From NCBI GenBank assembly GCA_963969395.1, contig OZ017797.1:8308001-8372000 (forward strand): 64,000 nucleotides of DNA. The letters are read 5' to 3'. The notes below the pieces were generated by a model. The model saw nothing but the letters and a program-made list of their open reading frames with translations. It searched no databases and had not been told where the DNA came from. Positions 12,850 to 25,867 of the stretch are shown here, one piece after another. Positions within the stretch are counted from its first letter, which is position 1, and each line of letters starts with the position of its first letter. The DNA is from Pseudoscleropodium purum. Its lineage: Eukaryota > Streptophyta > Bryopsida > Hypnales > Brachytheciaceae. Position numbers and translations under genes: made by a program.

Positions 12850-13140
12850 GAGAGATTGTTTTTATTATAGAATTCATTGTCCACCATGAATCTTCAAAGA
12901 GTATGGGACAATTTGAAGATGAGAGCTTGACCACTCATTGTCAAAACGCAGGAATTGTGTGCAATGTAGAACTTCAAACCTCTTGTAGACATAGTAGAAT
13001 AATTTTTTTCAAGAAACATTGAACTAGGAAAAGTTGGTTATTCAAACTGACTTTCATCTCCAAAAATCCGTTTGAGATTCAGAGTCGTCAATCAAAAGTT
13101 TGGGACAAAATTCAAAGAGGGGTTAGGATAGATGGCTATA
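12850..13140. repeat. Dispersed repeat, copy A (homologous to 38265-38505)
   Basis: It aligns in the same orientation with 38265-38505. Shared landmarks are ATGAATCTTC, AATTTGAAGATGAGA, CTCATTGTCAAAAC, GACATAGTAGAATAATTTTT-like sequence and CTCCAAAAATCC. Scattered substitutions indicate an old dispersed element. Its borders were not resolved and it has no coding potential. Confidence 0.65.
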
Positions 13141-13963
13141 GTTTCATTGCATATGAACTCAAAAATGCCCAAGGCCTTTTTTTAGCTTCTTGAAACTTAC
13201 TCTATAGCCAACAAAAAGTCAACATTTTGATAAGTTTTTTTAGTTTTTTTTTTAATTGTAACTAAACAAATTGAAACCAAACTTGTTAAGTGTTTAATGG
13301 GAAAGGAAAAGTTAACAATATTACTTATGAATTGAAGGATTGGAATGTTTGATCATGAGGGTGTTAAAACTATGAAACCAATTTGAAGTCTTTCAATCTT
13401 CTATTCACATGTCAAATCTAAAAAAATGGTCATCACAAATACTTGAGGATTGAAGGACAAAACTTGCATATATTTGGAATCAAATTATGGCTTCTCTAAA
13501 TGTATTCTTTTATTTTTTTAAATGAATTTTTCATGTGATTTTTTCTTTAAGATCTCTTATATTTGAAAGCCCTGAACACTAGAAAATCAAGATTAGCAAT
13601 GGACTCCCTTGCACAAAATCTTGAATAGAAAATACACAATCATTCCTTTTTATAATTAGATTTTTGATGCTACAACTAGACTTTCAAAATAATTTCAAGC
13701 ATAGAAAATATTGAAAATAATAACTTGAGTATGTTTATCGAACTTCAAAGTTTTGAACAAGAAAATTTGGTACCTCAAGCATTTAAAAGCATTAAGGCAG
13801 TTACACCCCAACTTGCAACTTCTTGCTACTTTGCCTAATTACTAAAATTATTAGACAAGCCAAATTTTCATATTTTCTTCTCGGCAAGTGAAAAGAGCCT
13901 CTAATACACCACAAAATGTAGCATTTCAATATTGTATGCAAAAGTCATGATAAACTTCCATTG

Positions 13964-13981
13964 AACCCTAAACCCTAAACC
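13964..13981. repeat. Short interstitial telomere-like motif
   Basis: Two and a half tandem copies of the plant telomere unit CCCTAAA read AACCCTAAACCCTAAACC. A related imperfect array lies at 15111-15133, inside the last intron of the CER1-like gene. Confidence 0.7.
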
Positions 13982-14030
13982 TGCTGAATAAAATACCAGT
14001 GCGATGGGCTGAACACCCTGTTTGAGAACC

Positions 14031-14047
14031 GGGGTGGGTGGGTGGGT
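14031..14047 (+). other. G-quadruplex motif
   Basis: Four G-runs separated by single T (GGGGTGGGTGGGTGGG) satisfy the strict G-quadruplex pattern. It begins a G-rich patch extending to about 14110, some 0.75 kb beyond the CER1-like stop codon. Confidence 0.6.
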
Positions 14048-14131
14048 ATGAACGCAGGAGGGCGGGCAGGCGAGGCAGTTGGGCAGCAGGCGGGCGGGCA
14101 GGAGCGGGGGCAGCTGATCGAGGCGTTTCCC

Positions 14132-14442
14132 TTAATGCAACTGGGACATAGTGCCGAGGATCGGCAACAGTTTCACAAATAGAAGTGCCTCCTCGTTCGG
14201 CTCCGCCTTCCTCGTTTTCAGTATCATTTGCGGAATCCCCTCCTCCTCAAGCATTGCCCTATACTTTCTCCTGATCTGACCTTAGGATACAAGCAGTGAG
14301 CACAATGTTTTTGGGAGAGGTTTCAATTCACTTTATGGAAACAGCTCTTAGCATTGTGAATACAGAACCTTCAGTGGATTTGGTCTTCAATATCCTACAT
14401 TCACTGAGCGACAGAAGTGTCTCCACCTCGATCAGTACTCTC
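14132..14442 (-). pseudogene. Two terminal exons of an unrecognised protein-coding gene
   Basis: On the minus strand, 14442-14399 (RVLIEVETLLSLSE) and 14280-14132 (QIRRKYRAMLEEEGIP... to a TAA) can be spliced in phase through a 118-nt intron with GT..AG ends (acceptor CCTAAG|GT). The last exon encodes 48 Lys/Glu/Leu-rich residues ending in LGTMSQLH and is GC-richer than its surroundings, as exons here are. Only ~0.4 kb separates it from the CER1-like stop upstream, and I found no acceptable upstream exon there. It may be a truncated duplicate of some gene or part of an unusually small gene. The family is not recognised. Confidence 0.35.
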
Positions 14443-14857
14443 CTAGTGATAGTCTTTAATGTTTACATACGGATACTCCATCTCAAGTCTGAAAATTGAA
14501 GCTTACTGGTAGTCTGAGCAACTGCAAGCAATGGTGCTGGCTCACCTTGCTGAGAATTTTGATGTAAGGTAAGCTAAGCTAAGCATGCCCATTACCAAGC
14601 TAGCTAATTCGCTCTGACTCTGGGTTGTCTTGAATTGGGAGCTTCAGGGTCCAAGAACAGCAGCTTGCAAATCTTGTGATTGCTTACAAGTGTAATGAAG
14701 TTATACAGAGTGTGAATCAATGTCTGCTCAACCCTTTGAGCAAGAGCAAGATAGTTTGAGCTGGAGTTGAGTTACATTTCACTGTTTTGCGTAGGTTTTA
14801 ATACATACAGTAGTATATCGCTAGTTATTAACTCCGCAATTTTGATTGGAGTTCCAA

Positions 14858-17800
14858 TCACGCAAGTTCAAAGCCATGTTTCAATGCAGCTTCCCAGACA
14901 CTGTCAATGCGCTCTACATTGATGGGACCAACTTCATGGTGTTTCCATTCCTCCAGGTGATGAACCAGGCCTGCAGCGTGACAAGCGTGCACCACCCCCC
15001 GCGGCATAGATACCTGCAAACATAGAGAAAATGCGAACATTTCAAGAGTGTACCACAAACAGGGGCTTCTTGCTAATTGTGAATTGACACCTCTCACAAA
15101 AGAATTGTGCAAACCCTAAAACCCTAAACCCTTAAAACTAGCAAGTGGTGATTAATTGAGGCTTTGTTGTCATTCAGGTTATATTCGCGATGGTAATGCA
15201 GGCTTTTACCTCACACGATCGGAGTCCTTTGATGTTGTTGGGGACTCGCATGGCAGGATGTGTCCCGTAGGTACAATCTTTCCGAGACTGGGGTAAGGGT
15301 TTGTGAAGATCGAACTGATGAAAATGGGCCCCTGCAGGTGCCCACTGCAGGGCGTTGGCTTCAATGCTCTCCTCAAGTATCCATACCTGCATCATTCGTT
15401 GCAACTCAGAAATTTTGAATCCAACGAAGAAAGAGAAAAAGAAATGTCCCAGCGTAAGCGTCCAAATGCACATGAGCTTCGTAGAGAGCAGGGAGTGTGA
15501 CATTAGAGAAGATGATAGCAAGGAGGTTTGGATGTCCTTACTGGGCATTGTTTTCCTGCTTGAAACTTCGTCACGCTCACAAGAAATCGTTGGCTTTCAC
15601 GTGGCAGTTCAGATTGAATGTTCTCGAAAGATTGTCGAGACGGCGTTTTCATCTGCAGTTCATTACACGGAAAAAGCATATCAATACACAGAAAACTGAT
15701 GCAATGGATTATCAGTCACGATTATGGCTCACCAGATCTTGAACTTGGAAAGTCACATCATTTCTTACACTTTTTGTATGGTTAGAAAAAAAAGGTTCCT
15801 GTTGTTTAAAATGAAAAATGCATTGAATTGGTATAAATTAGACATGTAATACATGTGAAAGTAGTTATGCATTATTTCCTTTTCAAATTGGCATACTTTA
15901 GTGAGCTGTTCAAGAACAGTGCTACTCAAAGTGCTCACTTCGATTTGCCTTCTAAGATCAAGATGCAAGTATCATTATGACAAGCTTACATAGTTACACC
16001 GAGAGTTTGCAGGACATAATTACTGGCATGCATAGGCTAACCATAAATTAAATAGTTTTTGATGATGCTAATTAGTGATGAATCAGAGCTAGTGCCCATG
16101 AGATGCTATATGCGTATATTTGTTCAAATTGGTACATTCAAAGTTATGTGCTCAGAGCTCTAAAAACTAAGACTAGTATGGATCTGAGGTTCCAGACAGG
16201 CATCATTCTCAAACAGTCCCAATTTTCTTGGAGTTTGATCGCATAAAAATCACCCGAATGAAAACAGTTGCATACCAAGACGCGAATTCCTTGTTTGGCA
16301 AGGTACAGGGCTATGCCGCGGCTGATCTCCAAGGACCCCACAAGAAAGACTTCCTGCACATGTTTCGGCAATCTCTTGATGACCACAGCTGCTGTCAGCG
16401 TGTATCCGGACACCACTCGGATGCGCAGTCGTGGATTCTTTTGCACTTGAAGGATACCACCTCCGTTTAGGCTCGAATCCTGCAATCCATTAGTTAGCTC
16501 ATAACTCCGAATAAAATTTTACAATCAACTGCAGAATAACATACCTTTTCTTTTCTTGAGACCTCTTCCCTTACCTCAACACATTCTTCAATTGTTCTAT
16601 GAATGCACACATCTTACTATATTCATCTGAAAATACGTGAGAAACAGAATGGGATTGGGGTAAGTTCAATCAATATGGCAGAAAGTGGTGTGCAAAAGGG
16701 CGCCCATTTTTGGCTTCTGTGGCTCCTTTTTTTGAGATTTCGGGTTGAGACTAGGGGTTTTCTCCCATACACACCTTGTTGAGCATTCCGAGACTGATGA
16801 CCTTGCACCCTTCGGCTTCCGCCGAGACAATCGCATTCTCTATGAGCCCATTGATTCGATCTTTCTCCGGTGCCAGGGAGTACTGTGCATGTGATCATTC
16901 ATGCATGAAATTGGTCAGACCCCCATGCTCTGAGTTCACTCATAAAATAGAACTACTGAGTAGGTAAATGGGTCAAATTCAGCAGAATGACAACTTTCAA
17001 CATCTATGCGACACAAAGACTGTACGGGCGGATCTCCTATTACCGAAAAAAATTCCCCTGGTAGCCATGATTGTATTATTGTGAGGTCTGAGTTTTTAGT
17101 TACACAACCAACAAAATACGGTTAAACCTGAGTGAAATTCATGAATGAAATTCAATATTATAAAGCATAAACTATTATAGGTCGGACAATTTCATCATAT
17201 ATATTATGCACACCTATAAATCGTCATTTTTTGTGACACTTTTTGGTCCAAATGTCGGTGTCGCACTTTGAGCAGTGTTGATTATGGGTGTACATACCTT
17301 ATGTAGCAAAAATATGCACAGAATTGAAAACGAATTTCGTTATTAAAGGGTTAATCGTATTGTACCTGGAAACGGTAACGAGGAATGAACCAAGTCTCCC
17401 CTTTTACGCCGGGAATCTGATACTTGTCTACCGCAAAAGGCTTGCCACACAGCCAAAGCAGTAGCATCACCAGAACAGCAACCGGGTAAAGAGGCCACAG
17501 AAGCCAATGTGGTGCATATGGCATAGCTGCGAATGACTGAATGCCCAGCGTCACGTGAAAGATGTGCAACAAATCCATTCCGTGCATCAGATACACAAAG
17601 TCGGCGTTTTGCTTCACACCTGCAAACGAATGGAGCGAGTTTTCATAACAAATCTTAGTTTGTTTCAGCTACAAAATATAATTGTTGCACACACCGCCCA
17701 ACACAAGCAGCCCAGTATAGATTTTTCAGAGGAGAAAAAAACTACACTCTTCATTCTATTTAGTACTGTTGCTTCTCAAATAGTGTCACTCCTACAAACA

Positions 17801-20607
17801 TGTGATCTATGACCCAGTGACCTCCCAGTGAAAGCACACTCTAACTTTACTTTTTTGTTAAATTCTTAAATAATGAAACAAACAGTATGATCTTCTACCT
17901 TAATCTCACAAATGTAGGGTCTGTGCAAGAGCCTTTCAGTTACCTTTACGAACGGAATGAAAGAGGGCATCAGAATTCTTGTCCATAGTTCCACCCCAGT
18001 AGTCGTACATGGGCATGAACAGGCAGAAGTTCGTGTGGACTTGGGAGTGATGGAGAGAATGATATCTGCAAGATCACACAAGTCCGAAACTTTTGAATGG
18101 GGGTCAAAATGACACCAAAACTTTATAATTTCATAATGTTTAAGAAGAGCTAGATTATGAAATAGAACCATGCTCTCCATACAGTCCAATTCTTGGTTGC
18201 CACCTCTCTGAAATGGGCTTTATTGAGGTTACGAGAACTAATATATCAGATAACGAGAAATGGTGAGGGATGTTAATTCCATATCCAGGCTGCAGTTTCA
18301 TGGTACGAAATGTAACCCCAATTGTTGGATCTTGTTTAGAAATCCTCTGTACTAGGTCTCAAAAGAAGTCCGCTAGAACTCTCTCCATATCCACTGTAAG
18401 TTTCTTTGCCATGTCTACAAAAAGTAATGGGCTCTTACTATTGAGAAACTGATTGCATGGCATTGCATTGATTGAGGTGGGTTTCGTTTCCATGGAAATA
18501 AATAGGGTCAGGATAAAGAGACTTACGATGGAGTGTAGATGAGATACTTGAGAGGCGGAAAGGCTCGAAACAGCCATTCTGGAACAAACTCGAAATTGCA
18601 GTGCCCCACAGCGTTCATAATATCGAAACCGATGAAGTAGATGGCGATCATGCTTATTGATAACCGTCCAAGAAACCACGTTCCTAAGATTGGAATGGTG
18701 AAATTTATCATATACATGAAATGCTCCGCAAATGGATGAACTGTGCCTGCAAAACAGCATAAACAGTTGTGGAATATTCAAGCTCTATGGTCCACACGAA
18801 AGAGAATGAAGAGTGTAAACTAGTTCAGCCATTATGATCACTAATTTTCGTTAAAATGGCATGTTTTAAAGTACTAAAATTGTTACATTCAAGTGCAAAA
18901 AGCTCTGAAAGACAGTAAGATTGATATACATTGGAGGTTCGAGATGGGCTTTTCGAAAGAATCCAATATGTGGAAATTTCTCAAATTTAACAGATGTAAT
19001 GATCTAGCTTGTGTATTCAACGACGAGTAACTCTTCGCATTTGCTACTAACAGCTTTACAGTGCATTGGTCAAAATTAGGTTTCAGTCCAAAAGAAGAAA
19101 CTGTCTGAGTCGTGATTACGCTACCTGCGTTCGCTTCGGTGACGAACAGGGAATGGTGGTGAGAGTGGTAGCGAGTGTAGAGATAATGGTTGTGGAGAGC
19201 CCGGTGAAGCCAGTAATATATAGCCTCAGTTGGACCCATATGGAACAGCAAACATATCACTAATCCTTTTAAGTCCCATATGGGGTGCGTCACGGTATAA
19301 AACCAGGGTAATTGGTACACCGCTGCAACGACAAGTGAGTCCAGCATGATGTAGTCATCCCTGCACATACCGTTTACACCGACGGTTATTACGATTCCGG
19401 CCTCCAATATATCCTTCGACATTGAACTGACAATTTCCCACTTTTGACACAAAATTTCAATGAAACATTAAACATAACACTTCTAGAAAACCCTGGGGGT
19501 AACTCGGTATCTCTCGAATGTCAAACATCCGATTCTAGTCATATCAGTACACCTTAGTCGTTACGAAGTCTGAGTCAAATTTCATTTTCAAGAGAACACT
19601 CTCTTACTAGAACTCAACTCTCATGTATGCCACCCAACTCCATTTTATGACGCTACTGCTTGCAAGAACACATGTAAATCAAATGAAATTCAGAGCACTT
19701 CTCGACACAAACTGAATAAGAATTGTGGCATACTAAATGGGTTACTAACCATATTCTTACGTTATGGAAGTCACTTTGACTTAAAGGATACAAACGCTAG
19801 TTAGTTTTAACGTTACACTTGTGGCATTTGGGAGGTGTGAACGTACTCACCTCATTTTTAAGATGTGTATTAAGTTTTTAAAGTTGCTGTGTGAAATGTA
19901 ACGAGCTGCTTACCAGTTGCTGGAATGGTCCACACTATCAAAGGAGATCCCCTTCTTCTGGATTTCGCGGTTTCGGACAAGGTATGGCCACCGCGACAAA
20001 GTGATGCACAATTGGCCCATAAAGTGGCGAGCTGCACTCAGAGCAAGCAGGGACAACATGGCGTTGTTGGGGTCGATCTTTCCTGCGTAACGGATGTAGA
20101 CCTCTCGCAACACTAGAGGCATGTACATCAGGTACTGCATGCAAAAACGTGTTTCCAATGTTCATGAGTTAAATACATACAAACACAAAAAATCAAATGA
20201 ATGGTCCTTACTAATTTGGCTCGTGAACACTATCCTTTATATAATACATACACAAGTGAGATCGAGTACGCGCTTCAAATAAATGGTCCTTACTCCACAA
20301 CTTGTAAGTACACGTTCGATGTCCACTCTAATGCTGTTGTAAGTTACTTCTTGATTACTGTTGTTTCAATGCGTTCCAACCATTGTTCTTTACAACATCC
20401 TAAGCGGTGGGTGGATCTAAGTTTTCTCTCCTCACCAGTGACAATAGCACTCGATCAACAGGGTGAATATTTAGATGGATTGCCTAAGTGCTCGTGACTG
20501 CTTAGCTTGTTGATAGAGAGTTGCATGAAAGTGATAGAACGGACCTTGAAGTTGCCCAATCTGTGCCATGGAAACTGTGTCCATGGACCTGGCTCAATAG
20601 CCTTCAT
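14858..20607 (-). CDS. CER1: CER1-like very-long-chain aldehyde decarbonylase (alkane synthesis)
   Basis: Eleven exons with consistent phases: 20607-20545, 20134-19914, 19360-19125, 18746-18527, 18065-17944, 17619-17366, 16882-16775, 16479-16276, 15652-15542, 15386-15210, 15013-14858. They total 1872 nt and 623 residues, matching the family (~620-635). The N-terminal fatty-acid-hydroxylase domain, with several membrane segments, holds all three di-iron histidine boxes: HRALH (147-151), HSHHH (160-164), HSLHH (249-253). The second half is the WAX2 C-terminal domain, with [33 protein letters not shown] and the closing [18 protein letters not shown]. In land plants CER1 acts at the endoplasmic reticulum with CER3 and cytochrome b5 to turn very-long-chain acyl-CoA into cuticular alkanes. 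Intact histidine boxes and CER1-type C-terminal phrases favour CER1 over CER3. No stop or frameshift was found. Exon 9 is more diverged than the rest of the C-terminal domain. Confidence 0.93.
15111..15133. repeat. Imperfect telomere-like array in the last CER1-like intron
   Basis: AAACCCTAAAACCCTAAACCC lies in the intron between exons 10 and 11, about 80 nt downstream of the exon 10 donor. Telo-box-like sequence in an intron could be a protein-binding site or a trace of end-joining repair. Neither can be decided here. Confidence 0.55.
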
Positions 20608-20835
20608 GATGACAACGGCTGTTTGCAAGCTCTGTTTACAAAATAGGCCCTTTCGGAAAGAAACAAACTCGGGTCTAGCTTCGATTCTGCACTGTCTGTA
20701 ACACGACTACGAAGCTTTGCTTTGGAAAGACTCACTCAAGCTTCAAACTCAAATGCAAACTCCAGCGTAGAAAACTCCGGACAGCGCTGCCTGGCGATTT
20801 GATTTCACTCTCAGGAGACTAGCCAGGGAAACCTG

Positions 20836-20847
20836 GTTATATATAAA
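20836..20847 (-). promoter_or_regulatory. TATA box of the CER1-like gene
   Basis: The minus strand reads TTTATATATAAC about 230 nt upstream of the start codon, with no other comparable TATA element nearby. Transcription would start near 20805, giving a leader of about 200 nt without an upstream in-frame ATG. The sequence is nearly palindromic, so direction rests on the gene. Confidence 0.6.
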
Positions 20848-20849
20848 GA

Positions 20850-23829
20850 TCCAGCGACCCATTTCCAATCCCACACACACACTCTCCATTTCCACAGTAT
20901 AGGCTGATTTTTTCCAATCAGCTGTGGTTTACATTACAGCTCATGTAGAGGCGGTAGAGCAAAGGCTGCAGATATGTCCAAAAAGAGCACATTGAAAGCA
21001 GAGAATCATCACAGAATGGACATTGAAAGTCATAATTATCACTTACATCAATTCTATAACGAGCCTATGGTCAGAAATATAATGACCTATATAATAAGAA
21101 TAGGTTGAAAACAGAATTGTCAGGGAAAAAATTCAGGGTGATTTCGTTATTGACCAGGAAAAATGTGAAAAAATTTGGAATCCTCCTTAAATCAATTTCA
21201 GTGCTTGGGAAAAAATAAATATCTCCCTCAGTACACCCATCCACCCATCCAGCAGCAGCTATGGTGAATTCCTTTCAGTGGTTGGAAATGGGTCTTCAGT
21301 GCCGTCATAATAACATATTTCACCCTCTTGCCAAACTTACAGACAAAAATTCAAGTTGTTGTTTTTTGTGTGTTTTTTTTGTGTTCTTTTTCCCTGTGTT
21401 TTTATTTTTTTGTGTTTTCTTTTTGGAAACAAATGTAATAAGATAATTCGAGTTCAAGCAGTCCTCCCAGCTCAGTCTGATTGCAGACTCTCACCGTAAA
21501 TCATCTGACTGGAGTACTGGACATGAACATCAGTAAGAGAACTGAGACAGATTGGAGTTGAGCCATCAATTGAAGATGGAGACGTGCGAGTACAGATCAG
21601 AAAAAATCAAGAAAAAAAAGCCAAGTTTGCTGCAATGGCACACTTCATAACGTCGCTAGTCGGCCAGAGGCGTCAGCCAGACTGACGGAAATGATGCGAC
21701 ATGGTGCTTCTGGAGGAAGGACGCAGCCTTTTAGCGGTTGCTCAATTTTATTTTTCTTCTTCTTTTGTTTTTCCTCTGTTTTGTAACTAAGCAAGTTTGA
21801 GTGAGAATTAGTTTAGTTTAGTTTTTAGAGATGAAATTATGTGTCTTTTACAAGTTCTGAAATTTTCAGATTTATTGGTGATGACTTCAAAATACCATGA
21901 TTTTTTGGAAGAGAAAGTGAAGAAAATTCATATATCTAATTCAAAATTAGCTGGAATAATCTAGATTGCTTTTTTTTCCCCCTTATGTGTATGTTACAAT
22001 GAAAAATATTATAGTGCAAACAAACTCTTTGTGTCTTATTGTAAAAGAATACAAAATGAGTAGACCATGGTAATAGGCCTAGCTAATTTTAGGAAATTTT
22101 GAAATTTTGAAATTGAAATAGAAACTAAACTCAATATGCTTTAATTATTTAAGTTGAACTCAAATTCCCAAAAGATCATTTATATGACTCAAATTCAAAT
22201 CAAGATCAATGATTGGTAGGAGTTGCCCAACACACTGAAGGGCTTCTTTTGATCTGTGGGATACAATTCTTGATTTTTAGTAAATTCTTGGACACCCCTC
22301 ACAAGGTCCATAGTATATATTTATTCCGTAGCTTCTTACTAGCTTAGTCAAAAAATAAATAATTAAAAGGTGTTTCAAATTTTTGGGAAATTATTAACCA
22401 AGTTTACTCCCTCCTCAAAAAATATGTACATATACAAATGAAAATTGCCTAATTCATAAAAATTAAATTCACTCCACACAATCTTGCATCCCTTCTTTGC
22501 CAATAATAAATATACATTGTAAAGTTTTTGCATTGCCATTTTGATCTTTCTAAAGTACAATTTGCTCTATGAAAGTAACTATTTTGTATCATGCTCAACA
22601 ATGTTGTAGTAGAGTGAGACTAATGACGTGATTGAATTAGAATTTGTATTGAGTAACAAAAGAATTTAGAAGGTTGTCTCACCAACAACCAAAACAAACC
22701 ACTAGTAGAAGTTATTAGACTGAATTTTACATTTGTATTGTAGCCAAGTTACTAAACTTATATATAAACAAGATGGACTATGACTTATAAGATATTAGCT
22801 TGTTACACATTTTATGCGTATAAATTAATTACTCAACAAAATGAAGAATTTTGAAGTTAAGGTAGTTGAGTATTGTGGTGTAATTACTTGAAAGACTTTG
22901 AATTTTGGCCCAAATTTTGGCAAGTTAATGACCTCACAAAAAAATGCCATTGTTTCCTTTGGTGGATATCGATGCATCTACATTGCAATACAATTTTCTC
23001 ATCAAACAATCCTTGGCTGCCATCAAAACATCACAAATAAATGTAATTGCATTTCTAATGTGTTACCACATATTGCATCTCTCATTGTATTAGAATGAAC
23101 ATTGATTGATACAGATTAGCACTAAAAATAGCCATCAGTTCATTGAGTTGAACACACTTCCAATGAATTTGACCACAATTTTAGATATGGAAACAGATTT
23201 CACTTGATTTTCTTACAATTGGTGAAATTAATAGAAGCTTTGTTTGATCTTCATATATTTTTTAGTAATGAAACCACACACAACAGGAAAAATTTGAGTC
23301 TTGGGAGGGCCATTAAGGTTTGGTTTTCCGGCATGCCGTAGTACAAGTACAAAAAAATAAAAAATAAAAAATAAAAATAAAAATTTAAAATTTAAAATGA
23401 TGTGGCACTAACATGGCACAAGTGGTGCTACATCATATACTTTCATTAAAAAAATTAATTATAAAAACAATTTGAATTCTTCTCTAATTGCACCCAAGGG
23501 AGTTCTAGGGAGGTTCAAAACTCACAACTTTTGGAGGGCTAAAATTTTTTGTAATGAAATCCAAGGTTAACTTGAAAATCTCTGTGAAATTGGTTAGATT
23601 ATATATAAATGATTCTCTTGTAAAGCAAATCCAAATTTTGTCAATCATTTTGTCTTTACTAAGTTGGCGCCCATTCATATGTGTAGGATGTGTTGGTTGA
23701 TGTCATTGAGTGTATTTAGAGTACTGACATGAAAATCTTGCATACAATGCAACAATAAGTCTCTATAGTCAACATGAAGTTCAAATAAAGTCAACAATTT
23801 AAGAAGCATGTCAACATTTGAACAATGAA
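20850..23829. other. Upstream flank of the CER1-like gene, then AT-rich DNA without recognised genes
   Basis: It includes a T/G-rich tract at 21358-21425 and (A/T)-rich simple sequence near 23343-23400. No open frame shows a known motif. Confidence 0.5.
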
Positions 23830-25606
23830 TGGATAAAGTGTGGAAAACTTCTATATTTTTTCAATCTCAATTTTTTGCATTTTGTAACAAGCCCCCCTTT
23901 GCTAATTTCTTCATTTTGTTCTGTCCAAGTTGGAGGCAATCAAAAACAATACTAGAGATTGCCAAGGCAAGATTCAATTTTTCATCATTGCAAATAAGAA
24001 TGCTTTCATTGATGTCAAAGTTTGTAGAGAATAAAGATGAAGAGGTGTTGTCCTCTATTGCTTCACATTGAAAAGATGGTAAGAATGCTAGTGTGATGCA
24101 TATCTTATACCAATCTTTCACAATAACTTCTTTCATTGCATTAACTTCACTTCTTGCAACTACCTCTTAGTCAATCGCAAAACGAGGCTTTAGATTATTC
24201 ATTTTAAAATCTGCATTTAGTTCTTTGTCTTCATCAATCTAATGTTTAATGGTCTTTGATGTCTAGTTATTAAAATGTGATTTGAATGCATATCTAAGAA
24301 ACTTTTGCAAGATGACATTTGCAATTTGCAATTTGCTTGTGCAATTGGTTGGAATGAAGATTACCCAAATTTGTAGATATTTTTCTTTCATCCAAGTGAA
24401 AAACAACTTGCTTGTATGCACACTCTAGCAATTGATTATTCACATCATCTTTTGTTCTTATTGTAATTCTAATAATGTAATTATTGCTTGCAAATATGGT
24501 GATAATATGGATTGAACAAATTGCTTAGACATTGTCAAATTGACCAATGGTTATTTGAAAAAGTAAGATCCCATCAATCTTTTTTTCTCATTTCCCTTGC
24601 TTTCTTTGGAGGAGGTAAACAAAAAAAATTTATATCTATAAATATAAGTTGGAGAGGAAAAAGGTCTCCCATGGCACTAGATGTGAACACCATAATTAAT
24701 TGTTGTTTATCTTCCATCCAAAATACTTGGACTTATTTTGTCCCCTTTAGGCTCTTTAGTACTTTCTCTAACTATAGGAACCAAATGGATTTTAGCTTGA
24801 TTGCTATTGAAGATATGAGTTGAAGGTATAGAATATACCTTCATTAAATATGCAACCTAATATGCCATGCTTTGCCCTTATTCTTCTCAATTGAGAAGAA
24901 AATCACTAGCAATAGTGATTGGAACCTAAACAATCAATTTATAAATTGCCTAGTCTTTTGCTTCATAAATTGACTTGTCTATATATTTCTTTGTCACAAA
25001 AAAAACTTGTTGCCTTTTCTAATGAGTTCTTGAAGTGTCCTTGCCTCAATCATACCTTGCAATATAGGTTGCACAATAATTGAAGAATATGCTAGTCCGG
25101 TCTTTTTCATGTTTAGCAACAACATTTCTCATAGAAAAGGATAATTTTCCAATTCTCCCTTATATTCATGACTCAACTCCACTGCCATCTAATTTTCTAT
25201 TATGTGTAGATAGGTATACCTTAAATATCATTTTTGTGTCAACCATGTTTACAAACTACCTCTTAACAACTTTTCATATCGACTTAGAACCTCTAGAGAT
25301 TTAGGGTAAGTTTAAGAAAAGAAAGAGCATTTGTAAGATTTTTGAATTTCTTCATCACCATGAGTATGGGTGGCCAAAGCTTGGGCTAAAACCAATTCTA
25401 ATATTCACTTGGTCTCTTCAATGATTTTCTTTCCCACTTGTACTAATATCATTCTCTTGTTTGATTTGATGTTCTTCAATTTAATGAACTATAATTGGTA
25501 AATCTATCTTATAGAATCCGTGATTTTACTTTGACATTTGAAGAGATGCAAAGTAGATTGTTTCTTAAAGTTTGTAAATCTCTCTATTGCATCAAGTCTC
25601 TTATAA
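23830..25606 (-). pseudogene. Decayed DDE-type transposase (pogo/DDE_1-like), interrupted by Copia
   Basis: Broken minus-strand frames read like a DDE_1-type transposase. In order they are: PILQGMIEARTLQELI near 25.07 kb; a degenerate catalytic stretch around 24.8-24.6 kb; a phrase IINC*SVHTSKLFFTWMKEKY followed by FIPTNCTSKLQIANVILQKF near 24.43-24.30 kb, which resembles the second catalytic Asp region and its following segment; and a C-terminal tail to about 23.83 kb that contains the 89-codon open frame 24136-23867. Numerous stops and frameshifts show it is dead. The Copia element inserted at GATGA (25607-25611). Minus-strand coding-like sequence on the far side (33770-33524) may be the continuation. 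Family assignment rests on motif resemblance only. Confidence 0.5.
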
Positions 25607-25611
25607 GATGA

Positions 25612-25867
25612 TATTGAGATTACAAAGTCATGTATGAGAGAAAGGCTTTACTTAGATGGTAGAACGATACACGAAGCCACATGAGTGGGCTCAACTTAAG
25701 CTAGAAGCCTTTCCTAGTTATCCAGAAACCATGTGGGATAACTAACTACATTGGGCTGCCTTTGACTACAAGCAATACCCATGGACTCTAACACTAACTA
25801 AGTGTCTAAAGCTACTCCTAAGGCTAACTGTACATGGTCTACGCTAGTATGTACAGAATCTCTAACA
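25612..25867 (-). repeat. Copia 3' LTR
   Basis: This 256-bp direct repeat matches 33263-33518 with five transitions and no indels. In element orientation it starts TGTTAGAGATT and ends AATCTCAATA, so the usual terminal CA appears as TA in both copies. Confidence 0.95.

Noticed and set aside
14471..14488. An 18-nt micro-exon (LEMEYP) in phase with the orphan exons
   Set aside because: It would need a 28-nt intron, too short for plant splicing.
15303..15742. Plus-strand frames across the CER1-like exons 9 and 10
   Set aside because: Shadows of the minus-strand exons, which splice in phase and match the family.
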